Source: Spirochaetia bacterium
GTDB taxonomy: Bacteria; Spirochaetota; Spirochaetia; Treponematales; Breznakiellaceae
Direction: 5' to 3'
Length of the DNA stretch: 21,243 nt
NCBI GenBank assembly: GCA_025997595.1
Contig: BNUU01000029.1
Location: forward strand, 1 to 21,243
Shown here: positions 14,561 to 21,243 of the stretch, one piece after another
How the letters are laid out: each line of letters begins with the position of its first letter
Position numbering within the stretch: the first letter of the stretch is position 1
Made by a program: the position numbers and the translations under genes
The notes under the pieces: generated by a model
The model's database searches: none
Told to the model about the DNA's origin: nothing
The model's input: the letters and a program-made list of their open reading frames with translations, nothing else

Positions 14561-15220
14561 TCAACGGCGGTTTGCCAATCGGATAATTTCAAACCTGTCC
14601 TTTACATTTAATTTTGAATAGATGGTACTGACTATATTTTTTACCGTCTGCAGGGCCAGGTTTAATTTTTCGGCAATCTGTTCGTTGTCGTAACCGGTAG
14701 TAATCAGGATAAAAATTTCTCTTTCCCTGTTAGTCAATGTATTCAGCCAGGGCAAAGATTCCGCCGCACCGGAAATAATGTCGCCGCCGCTGTACTTTTG
14801 CTGAACCATTTTTCTGGCAATTTCAGGAGATATTTGTATTACGTTGTTTTTTAAGGCCCGGATAACCGTAATTAACTCCGTGGGGGATATATCTTTAAGA
14901 AGATACCCGGAAGACCCCGCCAGTAATGCGGACCTTACAAATTCATCCTCATCATACGTTGACAGCATGATAATTTTTATTTCAGGATGTTTTGGTTTTA
15001 TTATTTTTACCGCTTCAACACCGTTCATTCCGGGAGGCATGAGTACATCCATAAGAATAATATCGGGATGATACTTTTCCGCAAAAGCAACCGCTTCTTT
15101 TCCGTTTTGGGCAATGCCCACCACAGCCATATCATCGGTATAATTGGAGAGAAATGTACTGAGGCTTTCGGTAATCAGCGCCTGATCATCCGCAAGCAGG
15201 ATCTTTAATTTTTCCGCCAT
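14561..15220 (-). CDS. NarL/FixJ-type response regulator
   Basis: A 219-residue two-component regulator. The receiver domain (about 5-122) has the acidic pair D11/D12, phosphoacceptor D58 ('IILMDVLMP'), T88 and K109. The LuxR-type DNA-binding helix-turn-helix spans about 160-216 ('LTNREREIFILITTGYDNEQIAEKL', then 'TVKNIVSTIYSKL'). The frame extends to 15298, but ATG 15220 has AAGGG seven bases upstream and begins just before the first receiver strand, so it is chosen. It follows the histidine kinase by ten bases and is its cognate partner. It probably controls the sugar transporter/aldolase operon in which it is the last gene. Confidence 0.93.
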   Translation of the reverse strand: MAEKLKILLADDQALITESLSTFLSNYTDDMAVVGIAQNGKEAVAFAEKYHPDIILMDVLMPPGMNGVEAVKIIKPKHPEIKIIMLSTYDEDEFVRSALLAGSSGYLLKDISPTELITVIRALKNNVIQISPEIARKMVQQKYSGGDIISGAAESLPWLNTLTNREREIFILITTGYDNEQIAEKLNLALQTVKNIVSTIYSKLNVKDRFEIIRLANRR

Positions 15221-15230
15221 CGTTTTACCC

Positions 15231-16520
15231 TTATATGCTGACGATGGGAATTGTAATGGCAAGACGGAAGCCGCCCTCCGGGGGCAGGGATACTTCAAGA
15301 TTCCCGCCTATGGATTCAAGCCGTTCTTCCATTCCTGCAAGGCCTATTCCCTTTACAATAAGGGAGGTTCCCACACCGTTATCCGTCACGCTCATGGAAA
15401 GTTTACCCTGAAATTCCCAAAATTGAATAGAGATGCCCGTGGCCTTTCCGTGCCGTATGGAATTGGTAAATGCCTCCTGGATTATTCTGGTAAGCACATA
15501 ATTAATGGTTGAACCGTAATCGTTTTTCATATTTCCCCATTCTATGGTAACCGGAATCCCCGTAACTTCCTCAAAGATGGCCTTTAGCTGGACAACCGTT
15601 TCTATACTTTTTGTATAGGGCTCCTGTATATTGCGGATTAAGTGCAGGGTCTCACGGGTATCTTTAAGCCCCGTGGCGGCCAGATTCCGTATGCGCTGTA
15701 ATACCTCCTGGGATTTGACCGGTTCTGTGGGACCGCAGCTTACCGCGGCATCGGTAACCAGAATAATGTTGGTAAAGGCGTATCCGCAGCTGTCATGGAG
15801 GTCCCTGGTAAAGCGGAGCCTGTCCTGCCTTACCGCTTCTTCGCCGCGGTATTTGACCAATTCCTGCAGATGGTGATTAAAGAGAATCATTTTTTCGCTT
15901 ACCGCATTCAGATGATTAATGGTATGATTGTCGTATATATTTTTGTCCAGAAAATACCGGAACAGGCAGAGGGAAGCGGCGGAGGACAACAGATAAACGG
16001 CGGCGGGTATGGTTTCCGTAAAAGAGGGGTTTACAAAATTAACTTCCACCGGAATGCCCCGCAAAAGGGTGGGATGAAATAAAAACAGGATGAACAAAAC
16101 TATGGCCCACAGATCAAGCCAATAGTTTTTTGGCGGCCCAAAAGCAACAGAGGCCATTACAATAAAGGCAGTGTACAGGCATAATTTAATAAGATAAAGA
16201 TCCTCCAGAAAAAACCCGCAGAAAACGGCGGAGGAAAACCCTGTTACCAGACAAAAATTTTTGAGATATCCAAAAATATTCCGCCCCTGCCTGCCTCCCG
16301 GAGGAAAGAAAAGGCAGGCATATACAGAAGCTCCGCATATAATAAAGGGAATGATAAAATTGAGGTAAAAGAACTCCCTGTTTATGCTGTTGCCATACAG
16401 GAGCAGAATATCCGTACCGGGGCCCAGGTACTTTACCCCAAACATCAAAAGGGAAATTCCCAGGAGTAAAGTTACCATCAGGGCCGGTATGATTTTATAA
16501 AACAGCCGCTCTGTGTTCAT
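15231..16520 (-). CDS. Membrane sensor histidine kinase, HisKA_3/NarX class
   Basis: A 429-residue kinase. About six hydrophobic segments in residues 8-190 form the membrane sensor, with no recognisable ligand domain. A linker helix (about 200-235) leads to the dimerisation domain with H242 in 'RDLHDSCG', the DesK/NarL-partner form. The ATPase domain has N353 ('QEAFTNSIRHG'), D380-N381-G382 ('VTDNGVG') and 'GIGLAGMEERL' (391-401). It autophosphorylates and passes phosphate to the regulator ten bases downstream. ATG 16520 has no evident Shine-Dalgarno; a TATAAT on this strand (16524-16529) is too close to the ATG to be its promoter. It starts 28 bases after the aldolase stop, so read-through from the operon is likely. 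Confidence 0.92.
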   Translation of the reverse strand: MNTERLFYKIIPALMVTLLLGISLLMFGVKYLGPGTDILLLYGNSINREFFYLNFIIPFIICGASVYACLFFPPGGRQGRNIFGYLKNFCLVTGFSSAVFCGFFLEDLYLIKLCLYTAFIVMASVAFGPPKNYWLDLWAIVLFILFLFHPTLLRGIPVEVNFVNPSFTETIPAAVYLLSSAASLCLFRYFLDKNIYDNHTINHLNAVSEKMILFNHHLQELVKYRGEEAVRQDRLRFTRDLHDSCGYAFTNIILVTDAAVSCGPTEPVKSQEVLQRIRNLAATGLKDTRETLHLIRNIQEPYTKSIETVVQLKAIFEEVTGIPVTIEWGNMKNDYGSTINYVLTRIIQEAFTNSIRHGKATGISIQFWEFQGKLSMSVTDNGVGTSLIVKGIGLAGMEERLESIGGNLEVSLPPEGGFRLAITIPIVSI

Positions 16521-16548
16521 GCCATTATAATACAGCCTATATCATTTT

Positions 16549-17322
16549 TTAATAATCCTTAAAAACCTCAAGGTTTGCCTTGAGCCCGCCGGACAGAATC
16601 CGTGCATCCTGCCCGAACACGATAAATTGAATCCCCGACTCTTTGGAAGCACGGGCATCTTCCGGGCTGGCGCCTATGGCCGCCCCCAGGGTCAGTCCGG
16701 CGGCACGGACACGTTTACAGATGTCCGCACGCACTTCTGCAAATGAATGGCCTGAGCTGTTTCCGGCAATGCTCCGGGAAAGATCCGCCCCGCCTATGAA
16801 TATGCAGTCCACCCCCTGTACCTGCATGATGGCGTCCAGGTTATTGTAGCCCTCCAGCGTTTCAATCTGCATTACCTTGAATACCTGCTCGTAGGCGGTC
16901 TTCAGGTATTCCCCTTCATCAATAAGGCCGTAGCGGATTGCCCGTATGGGCCCCTGGCCGCGCACCCCATGATAAACGCTGTCCGGGTATGAACAGGCCG
17001 CAACTGCCCGGCGGGCATCCTCGGCGGAATTTATAAAGGGAAAAATGATCCCATCCGGACCCATGTCCAGAATCGCCTTCATGGGGGTAATGCTGGCGCC
17101 GGGGACCCTGACAAAGGCGCAACAGCCCGTACCCTGGGCTGCCATGACGTGGCGCAGAATTTCCGCCCGGCCCAGGGGACCGTGTTCCGCATCAATCCAC
17201 TCATAATCATAGCCCGCATAGCCGGCCATTTCACTTACCGCAGGGTCCGCCAAATTCAGAAAGAACCCCTTGACCATTTTCCCGTCCGCCAATTTTTTTC
17301 TGAATCCCGCTATCCTCTCCAT
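16549..17322 (-). CDS. HpcH/HpaI-family class II aldolase (2-keto-3-deoxy acid type)
   Basis: A 257-residue metal-dependent aldolase that splits 4-hydroxy-2-oxo acids into pyruvate and an aldehyde. Family landmarks are D44 and H47 in 'WIDAEHGPL', R72 in 'VRVPG', 'MGPDGIIFPFINSAEDA' (87-103) and the metal ligands E154 ('MQIETLEG') and D180 ('GGADLS'), with the 'IFIGGADLSRS' strand. Substrate cannot be fixed: 2-dehydro-3-deoxyglucarate, 2-keto-3-deoxyrhamnonate and HpaI-type substrates are all possible. The frame extends to 17352, but ATG 17322 has AGGAGG four bases upstream. It lies in a CUT1 transporter operon and is the only catabolic enzyme there, hinting that the imported compound is a sugar acid or that the rest of the pathway is elsewhere. 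Confidence 0.9.
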   Translation of the reverse strand: MERIAGFRKKLADGKMVKGFFLNLADPAVSEMAGYAGYDYEWIDAEHGPLGRAEILRHVMAAQGTGCCAFVRVPGASITPMKAILDMGPDGIIFPFINSAEDARRAVAACSYPDSVYHGVRGQGPIRAIRYGLIDEGEYLKTAYEQVFKVMQIETLEGYNNLDAIMQVQGVDCIFIGGADLSRSIAGNSSGHSFAEVRADICKRVRAAGLTLGAAIGASPEDARASKESGIQFIVFGQDARILSGGLKANLEVFKDY

Positions 17323-17369
17323 ACTTCCTCCTATAACAAGCGGCAATATCACCGCTGATGTTCAACAAA

Positions 17370-18209
17370 TCAGCCTTTAACCGCGCCAAGGGTAACACTG
17401 GCGAGAAATTTATTTTGAAACAATAAAAAAACTATTATCAACGGAATGGTTACCAGTGTACAGCCCGCCAGCACCAGTTCCCATGGTACAGCCCGGGCAT
17501 AATCAAGTTCATTTAAGGTCGGCAGGATCAGCATGATGGGCATCAGTTCCTGTTTTGTCAGGGTTATTCTGGGCATGATAAGTTCGTTCCATTTGCTTAA
17601 AAATTGTAGAATCGCCAAAGCGCCTATGGCGGGGGTGGATATAGGCAGAATGATGCACCTGAAGGTAAAAAAATCCCCCGCCCCGTCAATGCGGGCCGCT
17701 TCTATCAGGGAATCGGGAATGGTCAGCATGTACTGGCGCATAAGGAACATGGAAAAAACATTGGCGATACCGGGGAAAATTTGCACATAATAGGTATTAA
17801 GCCATTTTATTTTTGAAAAAATAAGGTACAGGGGCGTTATATTTAATTCCGTCGGGATCATCATGGTTACCAAAAGCAGTATAAAAAGGGCATCCCGGCC
17901 GGGGAATTTATACTTGGCAAAGGCAAAACCCGCCAGGCTTGCTATAATTACCACCAGTATGGTGTAACAGCTTGACACAAAAACACTGTTACCAAAGGTT
18001 CTTAATACGAGGCCGCCGTTAAAATTTATCAGCCTGAAAAAATTTTCTGCCGTGGGCTGCCGGGGAAACCCCGAAACATTGTAGGTAAGCTCGGTGGCGG
18101 TTTTTAAGGCCCCGCTGACCATGATGAAAACCGGGTAAATGGAAATAAAGCAAATTATGATGATAAGGATATGGGTGATAAACGCCTGGGGCCGTATTCT
18201 GTTTCTCAT
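17370..18209 (-). CDS. CUT1 sugar ABC transporter permease, MalG/UgpE type
   Basis: A 279-residue inner-membrane permease of the binding-protein-dependent family (BPD_transp_1) with six predicted spans. The first is at about 12-32 ('ITHILIIIICFISIYPVFI'), followed by the periplasmic loop, then 'AGFAFAKYKFPGRD' typical of MalG-like subunits. The coupling EAA loop is 'EAARIDGAGDFFTF' near 168-181, which would contact the ATPase. It pairs with the upstream permease; ATG 18209 overlaps that gene's stop by four bases (ATGA), so the two are translated in tandem. It ends about 47 bases before the aldolase start. No ATPase gene lies nearby. Confidence 0.93.
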   Translation of the reverse strand: MRNRIRPQAFITHILIIIICFISIYPVFIMVSGALKTATELTYNVSGFPRQPTAENFFRLINFNGGLVLRTFGNSVFVSSCYTILVVIIASLAGFAFAKYKFPGRDALFILLLVTMMIPTELNITPLYLIFSKIKWLNTYYVQIFPGIANVFSMFLMRQYMLTIPDSLIEAARIDGAGDFFTFRCIILPISTPAIGALAILQFLSKWNELIMPRITLTKQELMPIMLILPTLNELDYARAVPWELVLAGCTLVTIPLIIVFLLFQNKFLASVTLGAVKG

Positions 18210-19090
18210 TGGTTGTTATCCTTAAAAATTCGCAGCTGCACCAGGGTAAGTAAAAAGATCACCAGGACCAAAACCCATCCTGCGGCACAGGCCATACCGA
18301 ACTGCCCCCCCTGCATGCTGTTAAGAATAATGTTGATGTAGGGCGCAGCCTGCATGGGAGGATCATAATTACTTGCCAAAAGCAAATTCGGCTCAATGTA
18401 TATCTTTAATGAACCTATGGCGTTGGTAATAAAGGCCAGCATAAAAATGGGTTTCATTAAAGGAATGGTAATATACCAGGTGGTTTGCAGGGAATTGGTA
18501 CCGTCAATAGTTGCGGCTTCCAGAATATCCTCGCTAATGGTGGTAAGACCCGACAGATAAATAATAAAATACCAGCCTATGGCGCGCCAGGTGATAAGGG
18601 CAACCACGGACCACCGCATGAGGGATGTTTCCGAGAGGAAGGGAATGGGCGTGCCCAGGATCTGGCTAAAAACCCCGACCCTTTCGCCGAAGATAATCTT
18701 AAAGCAGAGGGAGCTTGCTACCACTGCGCAGACCTGGGGCAGAAATATAATAGGCTTGTAAATATTCTGAAAATTTCGGACCGGTTTTGATCTGACCAGC
18801 ATGGCGGTAGTAAATGCCGCCAGGGTAACCGGAATAAAACTGCCGATAAAATAAAAAAAAGTATTTCCCAGAGTTCTCCACATGGTGCCGTAATTTATTA
18901 GGTTGATGTAGTTGGCAAGTCCTATAAATGTGGCTTTTCCATAACCGCGGTAACGGTAAAAGCTCAAGATCAGGGAATAAAACGCAGGGTAAATAAAAAA
19001 GAGTATATAAGAGGAGAGAAAGGGGAGAATAAAAATATAGGGTATTATAGTCCGTTTAAGATGTTCGCTTCTCCATTGCGTATGTATCAC
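18206..19090 (-). CDS. CUT1 sugar ABC transporter permease, MalF/UgpA type
   Basis: A 294-residue inner-membrane permease (BPD_transp_1). First span about 17-38 ('IPYIFILPFLSSYILFFIYP'), six spans in all, EAA loop 'EAATIDGTNSLQTTWY' near 190-205. The frame can be read from a TTG at 19102, but GTG 19090 lies five bases after GGAGG, and that TTG is within the Shine-Dalgarno itself, so 19090 is preferred. It is the partner of the overlapping MalG-type permease. It is separated from the binding-protein gene by about 100 bases containing a strong hairpin, which would favour more binding protein than permease. Confidence 0.93.
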   Translation of the reverse strand: MIHTQWRSEHLKRTIIPYIFILPFLSSYILFFIYPAFYSLILSFYRYRGYGKATFIGLANYINLINYGTMWRTLGNTFFYFIGSFIPVTLAAFTTAMLVRSKPVRNFQNIYKPIIFLPQVCAVVASSLCFKIIFGERVGVFSQILGTPIPFLSETSLMRWSVVALITWRAIGWYFIIYLSGLTTISEDILEAATIDGTNSLQTTWYITIPLMKPIFMLAFITNAIGSLKIYIEPNLLLASNYDPPMQAAPYINIILNSMQGGQFGMACAAGWVLVLVIFLLTLVQLRIFKDNNQ

Positions 19091-19156
19091 AAAAACCTCC
19101 AAAAATATACCACAAAAAAATCAGCCCGGGGTTTAGAAATGCCCCAAAGTCCGATA

Positions 19157-19187
19157 CCGGCGGCGGCTTATGCGCCGCCGCCGCCGG
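19157..19187 (-). repeat. GC-rich intercistronic hairpin after the binding-protein gene
   Basis: A perfect 11-base stem (19157-19167 with 19177-19187, CCGGCGGCGGC type) and a 9-base loop start four bases after the binding-protein stop codon. No U-run follows, so it is likelier to protect the upstream mRNA from 3' exonucleases or to partly attenuate than to end transcription. Confidence 0.65.
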
Positions 19188-19190
19188 GCT

Positions 19191-20516
19191 CTATTGCTTG
19201 TAGGGATTTCCGATCTGATTGATCATGTCATTCTGGGCAGCCAGAAGCGCCTGATCAATGGTCATGTTTCCCAAAAGATATTCATTAAGATACTGCAGGG
19301 CAATGGTAACTTCCTGGGAAGACGCCGGTGTAAAGGGGTATACCTTTAGGTATTCCATGGCTTCAAAATTAACCGGACCGAGACTTCCCTTGTAATAGTC
19401 ATGTTCGCTGTTAAAGTAGGGATCTGTCTTTGCCGATTCCAGGGGAGGGATAATGCCGGTTACATTAAAGATAATTTTTGCCGCTTCATTATCAAAGCTG
19501 AGTTTAGCCATATAGTTGGCAGCCACTTCCTTATTTTTACTGGTGTTTGGTATTACCCATATGCCGCCTCCCGCATCGGAACCTTCCCGCATTGCCTCCG
19601 GCCAGGGCGCTATTGCCCATTTTCCCCGCTGGCTTTCCAGCTTGAAATTCATAAAGTCAGTTTTAAACCAGCCGCCCATTAACTGGCTTACCAATTCGCC
19701 GTCGTTAAATCCGGGGGCCCAGTCGGCGCTCCATTCCACCAGGGTACTGTTTATACCGGATTCCCTGATTTTTTTGAATTCCTCAAAAGTTGCTTTTACC
19801 TGGGGATTCGATGCAATGATGTAATTGCCGTTTTCATCGCAGAAGCGGCCGCCGTTTCCGGCAAGGCGCATCATAAGATCGTAGTTGGGCATGGGAGGAT
19901 TATAATTCTCCATATAAGCCTTGGGATATTTTTGCTGGATTTTTTTGCCCGCCGCGATAAAATCATCAAGGTTTTTTACCGCCCGGGGATCCACGCCGCA
20001 TTCTTCAAAAATGTCGGCCCGGTAGAACCAGACCTTGGGTTTGATCTCCCGGGGAAAGGCAATGTATTTGCCCTTATACCGCAAGACCTGTTTCGCGGCG
20101 TCAATGATGTTACTTTCATATTGGGAGATGTAAGGGTCAAGATTTTCCAGAATATCCGCTTCGCCAAATTCCGGTAATTGGGTATAATTTAAACGGATAA
20201 GATCGGCCATGGGTTCGCCTGAGGCCATGGACAACCGCATTTTTTGAGCTATATCGCCGTCCCCGGCCCCGCCCAGCACGACGCTGATATTGACTTTACC
20301 GGCGACTTCCGGAAATTTTTCCAGAAACTTCTGATTGATGGTATCGTAGTTTGCAGTTGCCGGGAAAACCATCATGGTCAAGTCAACTTTTGGCCCGCTC
20401 CAGGGATCTCCCCCGACGGCGCCTGACCCGGAACCGCCGCCGGAAGCTTTTTTGCCACTGCAGCCGCTTATGATGAGTATAAGCACTGAACATATCGCAA
20501 GAAACCGTATCTTCAT
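19191..20516 (-). CDS. Sugar-binding lipoprotein of a CUT1 ABC transporter (SBP family 1)
   Basis: A 441-residue extracellular solute-binding protein, the receptor of the transporter. Signal peptide of 18 residues with lipobox ending at C19 ('LIISGC'), so it is membrane-anchored by lipid, followed by a Ser/Gly-rich linker (about 20-40). The mature part has the type 1 family pattern: 'VDLTMMVFPA' opening strand, 'MASGEPMADLIRLNY', 'YKGKYIAFPREIKPKVWFYRADIFEECGV' and 'GGGIWVIPNTSKNKEVAANY'. Start ATG 20516 follows AGGAGG by five bases. It is the first gene of the operon. The ligand cannot be predicted; the aldolase in the same operon points to a sugar or sugar acid. Confidence 0.93.
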   Translation of the reverse strand: MKIRFLAICSVLILIISGCSGKKASGGGSGSGAVGGDPWSGPKVDLTMMVFPATANYDTINQKFLEKFPEVAGKVNISVVLGGAGDGDIAQKMRLSMASGEPMADLIRLNYTQLPEFGEADILENLDPYISQYESNIIDAAKQVLRYKGKYIAFPREIKPKVWFYRADIFEECGVDPRAVKNLDDFIAAGKKIQQKYPKAYMENYNPPMPNYDLMMRLAGNGGRFCDENGNYIIASNPQVKATFEEFKKIRESGINSTLVEWSADWAPGFNDGELVSQLMGGWFKTDFMNFKLESQRGKWAIAPWPEAMREGSDAGGGIWVIPNTSKNKEVAANYMAKLSFDNEAAKIIFNVTGIIPPLESAKTDPYFNSEHDYYKGSLGPVNFEAMEYLKVYPFTPASSQEVTIALQYLNEYLLGNMTIDQALLAAQNDMINQIGNPYKQ

Positions 20517-20543
20517 AATTTCCTCCTAAAAGATATCAGAAAA

Positions 20544-20649
20544 GGTAACACCGGTATTGATAGCGGAGAAGTTACCGGAGTACTTTTTTTGTCTGTTTTT
20601 GCATGAATTTTCGGTACTTTGGTACTTCGTGCCTTGTGCGGCCGGTACC
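20544..20649. promoter_or_regulatory. Repeats upstream of the sugar-transporter operon, candidate operators
   Basis: GGTAAC (20544-20549) and GTTACC (20571-20576) form an inverted pair with centres 27 bases apart. GGTACTT is repeated at 20613-20619 and 20621-20627, and GGTACC follows at 20644-20649. They sit in the 243-base divergent gap. No clear minus-strand promoter was found. These could be sites for the operon's NarL-type regulator, but that is inference. Confidence 0.3.
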
Positions 20650-20694
20650 CGGTGCAGCCCGCCAAAACCACCCCCCCAATGTGCGGGCGCCGGG

Positions 20695-20723
20695 GTGACA
20701 AAGCCCCCCTGAATTCATATACT
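20695..20723 (+). promoter_or_regulatory. Promoter of the 5'-nucleotidase-family gene
   Basis: GTGACA (20695-20700), a 17-base spacer and TATACT (20718-20723), each five of six to consensus. The start point near 20730 gives a leader of about 30 bases with GGAGG at 20747-20751. Confidence 0.6.
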
Positions 20724-20759
20724 TAAAACCAGTATAGCTCTTTAACGGAGGAATTTATC

Positions 20760-21243
20760 ATGAAATTCAGGGTGAAACTTTTATCCATAGCGGTTTTATT
20801 GTCCTTGGCTGCCTTTCCCTTGTTTGCCGAACCGGCCAAAGACCTTGGCGGAGGGGCGGGAACATCCAATGCAGTTCCCCCCGGAAAGATCTATGAACTG
20901 ACCCTGCTTCATACCAACGATCACCATGGTTCTATTCTTCCCAATGGCGGGAAGGGCGGGCTTGCGGAGGTTGCGGCCTATGTCAAGGCGGTAAAGGCAA
21001 CCAATCCCCAGGTTCTTCTGGTGGACGCCGGGGACATCAATACCGGCAGCGCCCTTTCCAATATGTTTGCCGCCGAGCCGGACATCCTGGGCTATAACAT
21101 CATGGGCTATGACGCGGGGATCTTCGGCAACCATGAATTTGACGGCAATCAGGAAAAACTGCTCAGGCAGATTGGGTGGGCCAAATTCCCCTTTGTCTCC
21201 TCCAATGTCAAAACTTCCGATGGAAAGTACCTGGGGGGCAACC
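20760..21243 (+). CDS. Secreted 5'-nucleotidase/metallophosphatase (UshA-like), cut by window edge
   Basis: The first 161 residues are in view; the frame is open to the right edge. A signal peptide (1-23, ending 'FPLFA|EP') without a lipobox cysteine exports it to the periplasm or surface. The metallophosphatase domain begins at about residue 45: 'LLHTNDHHG' (metal ligands D54, H56), 'VDAGDINTG' (D89, D92) and 'GNHEFD' (N124, H125). UshA-family enzymes also carry a C-terminal 5'-nucleotidase domain that would lie outside the window, so a single-domain phosphodiesterase is not excluded. They dephosphorylate extracellular nucleotides to nucleosides, which would suit the nucleoside transporter at 6903-11695. 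ATG 20760 follows GGAGG by eight bases. Confidence 0.9.
   Translation, partial: MKFRVKLLSIAVLLSLAAFPLFAEPAKDLGGGAGTSNAVPPGKIYELTLLHTNDHHGSILPNGGKGGLAEVAAYVKAVKATNPQVLLVDAGDINTGSALSNMFAAEPDILGYNIMGYDAGIFGNHEFDGNQEKLLRQIGWAKFPFVSSNVKTSDGKYLGGN

Overview
The window looks like a spirochaete chromosome, most likely a Treponema-type organism. The main clue is an ABC operon (BMP-family binding protein, double-NBD ATPase, two permeases) laid out much like the purine-nucleoside (Pnr) transporter operon of Treponema pallidum. A second clue is a signal peptide ending in LFA|GGGK, a form I associate with termite-gut treponemes. The genus is an inference from family resemblance, not a database match.

Positions 1-6773 form an integrated mobile island, by eye more AT-rich than the rest. 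It ends on the right at the 3' end of a tRNA-Cys gene (6774-6845). Reading leftward from the tRNA, the minus strand carries a tyrosine integrase, an unrecognised 265-residue protein, an AlpA/excisionase-type HTH protein, a 57-residue ORF overlapping both of its neighbours, a RepA-like AAA ATPase and a terminase small-subunit-like protein. Beyond these lie a plus-strand XRE regulator and, divergent from it, an MmeI-like type IIL restriction-methylation enzyme that runs off the left edge. Integrase, AlpA, Rep and TerS with no capsid, portal or large terminase in view resembles a phage satellite of the PICI type, here carrying a restriction cargo under a controller-like regulator. The left end is outside the window, so a prophage remnant is not excluded.

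Positions 6903-12699 (minus strand) are a compact operon: alpha/beta hydrolase, BMP binding protein, ABC ATPase and two permeases. A good promoter lies in front of the hydrolase and the last three genes are coupled by overlaps. It probably imports nucleosides.

Positions 12700-14518 (plus strand) hold a 91-nt imperfect inverted repeat directly before a DUF362 protein with a C-terminal cysteine cluster, followed by a YbaK-type Cys-tRNA deacylase.

Positions 14561-20516 (minus strand) read as one catabolic unit: sugar-binding lipoprotein, two CUT1 permeases, an HpcH/HpaI-family aldolase, a membrane histidine kinase and a NarL-type response regulator. No ATPase for this transporter is present. 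A GC-rich hairpin after the binding-protein gene may set differential expression. At the right edge, a divergent secreted 5'-nucleotidase-family gene (from 20760) has a good promoter and could release nucleosides for the transporter at 6903-11695.

No gap without a gene exceeds about 245 bases. No CRISPR array, rRNA or insertion sequence was seen.
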